From positions 64,001 to 104,482 of the forward strand of contig JAFYGK010000012.1 in the NCBI GenBank assembly GCA_017543285.1: 40,482 nucleotides of DNA. The letters run 5' to 3'. This stretch comes from Clostridia bacterium (GTDB lineage: Bacteria; Bacillota; Clostridia; Oscillospirales; Acutalibacteraceae). Every line of letters starts with the position of its first letter. The first letter of the stretch is position 1. This document shows, piece by piece, positions 38,627 through 40,482 of the stretch. Both the position numbers and the translations under genes were made by a program. Below the pieces are notes generated by a model, which was not told where the DNA came from, ran no database searches, and saw nothing but the letters and a program-made list of their open reading frames with translations.

Positions 38627-39595
38627 TCAGAATGCCAGATACCTGCCGAATTTACCCAATAACCGTTTTCCGATCAGTACAAAGCAGCAGCTTATGAGCA
38701 GTATAATAATTGCGTTCAGCGGATAAAAAACATATTCCGAATACCATGGTATCATAGAGAGTATCAGCATAAAAGCCATATGAGAGAAATAAATGCCGAA
38801 AGAACAGTCGCCCAACAGATGCAGCGGCCTGTTCCCTCCGTGTCTTTCCGATCCGATAAAATCAAATATCAGGATCATCAGCACACAGCCTGTCAATACG
38901 GACGAAAGCTTTAACTGGGTTCCGCAGTTCTGGCTTCCCATTGAATAATACCAATACCCCTCCGCAATCTGCAGCAGGAAAGCAATAGCAAGCATAACGT
39001 AAAGCTTCGGTTTTGAAACATTTATTTTCAGCAAGCCGTTTCCGAGCAAATAGCCTAAATAAAAATATGAAAACCAGCCCAGGCAGGACAGGCTCATAAC
39101 GGCTGCAACATATTTATTCATTTCGTATCCGGCTATCAGCGGGATCAGTCTCATTATTATTATTTCCAACGGCGAAATAATAAATCCTATTAGCTTGAAC
39201 CTTGATCTTGCAAGTTTGTCTATCAGGGGGATCAGCAGCGTAAGCTCTATATATACGAAAACATAATACATCATTGCCGCTGATTTTCCCGTTAATAAAT
39301 TTACAACGAACGATTTGGGTATCAGCGACGGAGTTTCGAAGTTTTTAAGAAGCACATAGATCATTGTCCATATCAAATAGGGAACAGCGACTTTTTTTAT
39401 TCTTTTCCAAGGCTTCCATCTGTCGGAGCTTGACAGCATACCGCTGATAAAGAGGAATAATCCTACCGCAAAGTTTAAAAACGGTCTTATAAACACCTGA
39501 GGCAGCCTTGACGGAGTATTGTGAATAAACACAACGGCGATGATGGCCGCCCCGCGCAGAGTTTGTATTATATCGCTTTTTCTCTCGGACAGCAT
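38627..39595 (-). CDS. Acyltransferase-3 family membrane protein
   Basis: This 322-residue integral membrane protein has about ten helices and the family N-terminus: TLRGAAIIAVVFIHN (about 12-26) with the conserved Arg and catalytic His, SGM at about 58, and PWKRIKKVAVPYLIWT (about 68). Acyltransferase-3 proteins O-acylate surface sugars or lipids (OafA/WecH type). The start at 39595 has GAGAGGGG 10 bases upstream; an earlier frame to 39670 covers the promoter. The gene is visibly AT-richer than its neighbours, which hints at horizontal acquisition. It lies between tRNA-Leu and an integration site. Confidence 0.88.
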   Translation of the reverse strand: MLSERKSDIIQTLRGAAIIAVVFIHNTPSRLPQVFIRPFLNFAVGLFLFISGMLSSSDRWKPWKRIKKVAVPYLIWTMIYVLLKNFETPSLIPKSFVVNLLTGKSAAMMYYVFVYIELTLLIPLIDKLARSRFKLIGFIISPLEIIIMRLIPLIAGYEMNKYVAAVMSLSCLGWFSYFYLGYLLGNGLLKINVSKPKLYVMLAIAFLLQIAEGYWYYSMGSQNCGTQLKLSSVLTGCVLMILIFDFIGSERHGGNRPLHLLGDCSFGIYFSHMAFMLILSMIPWYSEYVFYPLNAIIILLISCCFVLIGKRLLGKFGRYLAF

Positions 39596-39659
39596 TATAT
39601 AAACCCCTCTCAAATACCATATGCGAAAAACAAGAGCATGACTTGACGGCTCAGTTTTA

Positions 39660-39687
39660 ATTATGCACATTTTACATTAGGTGTCAA
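39660..39687 (-). promoter_or_regulatory. Promoter of the acyltransferase gene
   Basis: TTGACA (39682-39687) and CATAAT (39660-39665) with a 16-base spacer on the minus strand. Confidence 0.65.
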
Positions 39688-39801
39688 GTGATAGGCAGCT
39701 AAATCAATAATATGCCGCCGAAACGGAGGCGGTCAGGTCTGACGGCCGGGATCCGGTGCGAAGCCGCGGACGGCAAAGACGATGGGGGCGGGACGCAGGA
39801 C

Positions 39802-39834
39802 AAAAAAACAAAGCCTCCGGCAAGCAGAGGCTTT
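39802..39834 (-). terminator. Terminator downstream of the rpsI 3' remnant
   Basis: A perfect 8-bp stem AAAGCCTC / GAGGCTTT is followed on the minus strand by GTTTTTTTG. It lies 28 bases after the stop codon of the S9-like C-terminus, where a native rpsI terminator belongs. Confidence 0.8.
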
Positions 39835-39861
39835 GAGCAAAAGGTGAAACTGATACAAAAA

Positions 39862-39984
39862 CTATCTCTTGGAGAACTGAGGTGCGCGTCTCGCTGCTTT
39901 GAGACCGTACTCGTCTACCTTGTCGCCGGAACCCCTTGTATTTACTTGGTTTTCGGCGTTCTGCTTTGCAGTTCCCTCACTCAT
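39862..39984 (-). pseudogene. rpsI: Displaced 3' end of rpsI (ribosomal protein S9 C-terminus), likely att site
   Basis: The minus strand reads a 40-codon open frame whose last 15 residues, YGLKAARRAPQFSKR followed by TAG, are the conserved C-terminus of ribosomal protein S9. No other part of S9 is present: the residues before it (from about 39910 to 39984) do not resemble S9, and there is no ribosome site at the ATG. The S9-like part is therefore 39862-39909. A terminator follows directly. With a tyrosine recombinase gene 45 bases away, this is best read as the left attachment site left by integration into the 3' end of rpsI; the intact gene is expected at the other end of the element. Confidence 0.75.
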
Positions 39985-40029
39985 TAACTACTTACGAGAT
40001 TTTGTTTTTACCCTTCATTTTAAAGATGC

Positions 40030-40482
40030 TCAGCTCTCATCGCTGTCGTTTGACGTATTCAACGCGCTGTTTACGACCTCGGAAAGCTCTGCAGGCCTAT
40101 TATACTTTGCCTTTGCGTAAATGTCCATAGTCACCTTGCTGTTCTCATGACCGGCCAAATACTGGACTGTTTTCGGATCGACGCCAGCATGGATTAGGTT
40201 GGTGATATAGGTGTGACGCAGCTGATGGGGCGTGACCTTGAAGTCCAGGCAGTAGACGATGTTTTCCCGGTTCACGCATTTCTGACCGGGCTCAGGCTTG
40301 AACTTCTTTTGGATTGCCTGCCCGTTCACGTATTTGTACAGCGTCCGTTCTTGGGTCCCCCGGACTCTGATATAGTTCCAGATCCGGTTGAACTGAGAAT
40401 ATGACAGAGGCTCTCCGTTTTTATCCGCAATGACATAGTCAGAAGTGGATTTTTCTTTCTCTGCACGCAGGCAATCGACCAG
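40030..40482 (-). CDS. Tyrosine recombinase (integrase), C-terminal part, cut by window edge
   Basis: The frame is open from the right edge to the stop at 40030 and gives the C-terminal 150 residues of a phage/ICE-type integrase. Catalytic motifs of the family are present: HQLRHTYITNLIHAG (His-x-x-Arg), LAGHENSKVTMDIY (second His and nucleophilic Tyr in DIY). The central part (YKYVNGQAIQKKF) continues upstream without stop to 40482, so the GTG near 40329 is not the true start. It is transcribed toward the rpsI-like att site, as is usual for an integrase at the end of its element. Confidence 0.93.
   Translation of the reverse strand: MVDCLRAEKEKSTSDYVIADKNGEPLSYSQFNRIWNYIRVRGTQERTLYKYVNGQAIQKKFKPEPGQKCVNRENIVYCLDFKVTPHQLRHTYITNLIHAGVDPKTVQYLAGHENSKVTMDIYAKAKYNRPAELSEVVNSALNTSNDSDES

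Noticed and set aside
38380..38697. Plus-strand frame of 105 codons
   Set aside because: It runs through tRNA-Leu and its terminator.
1..40482. CRISPR arrays, rRNA genes and complete insertion sequences
   Set aside because: No regularly spaced repeats, rRNA stretches or transposase genes were seen on either strand.

Overview
The window looks like a chromosomal segment of an anaerobic, fermentative Gram-positive bacterium of class Clostridia (Bacillota), probably an Oscillospirales- or Christensenellales-like gut or rumen lineage. Evidence: a fermentative bifunctional AdhE behind two Rex-type operators, a threonyl T-box leader, secreted dockerin proteins, KtrAB potassium uptake, many AAGGAG ribosome sites, and moderately high GC (estimated by eye). 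No species is assigned.

Left part (1-10.8 kb): a DUF421/DUF4363 membrane pair on the minus strand; then adhE with a kinase-fold APH-family gene as its second cistron; then two tandem minus-strand genes for secreted dockerin proteins that share a nearly identical ~240-bp block (promoter, ribosome site, signal peptide); then a membrane LuxR-type regulator with a 12-helix transporter-like N-terminal half.

Central part (10.8-24.4 kb): purF, purC and dapF on the minus strand; an AraC regulator with a receiver-like N-terminus lacking the phospho-acceptor, divergent from a nucleotidyltransferase fused to an apparently inactive phosphomannomutase module; a polar amino-acid ABC importer operon with an operator-like palindrome and an intercistronic hairpin; rpsT; and the potassium uptake pair ktrB/ktrA.

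Right part (24.4-38.5 kb): pgeF (laccase-domain protein); an XRE-cupin regulator followed by an acyl-CoA synthetase; a 32-codon membrane peptide gene with a consensus promoter; a T-box riboswitch and thrS; a HEPN/HepT-like orphan and an unknown gene; a PHP-domain phosphoesterase and a helical unknown; a cysteine-rich unknown; a sugar-nucleotide epimerase; a HerA/DUF853 ATPase; and tRNA-Leu(UAG).

Right edge (38.6-40.5 kb): an acyltransferase-3 gene, then a displaced C-terminal end of ribosomal protein S9 (rpsI) with its terminator, then a tyrosine recombinase gene running off the edge. I read this as the left junction of an integrative element inserted into the 3' end of rpsI. The element body and the intact rpsI should lie to the right of the window. 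Most of the rest is ordinary housekeeping gene content. The most distinctive points are this junction, the duplicated dockerin locus, the pseudoenzyme fusion and the hidden 32-codon gene before the T-box.
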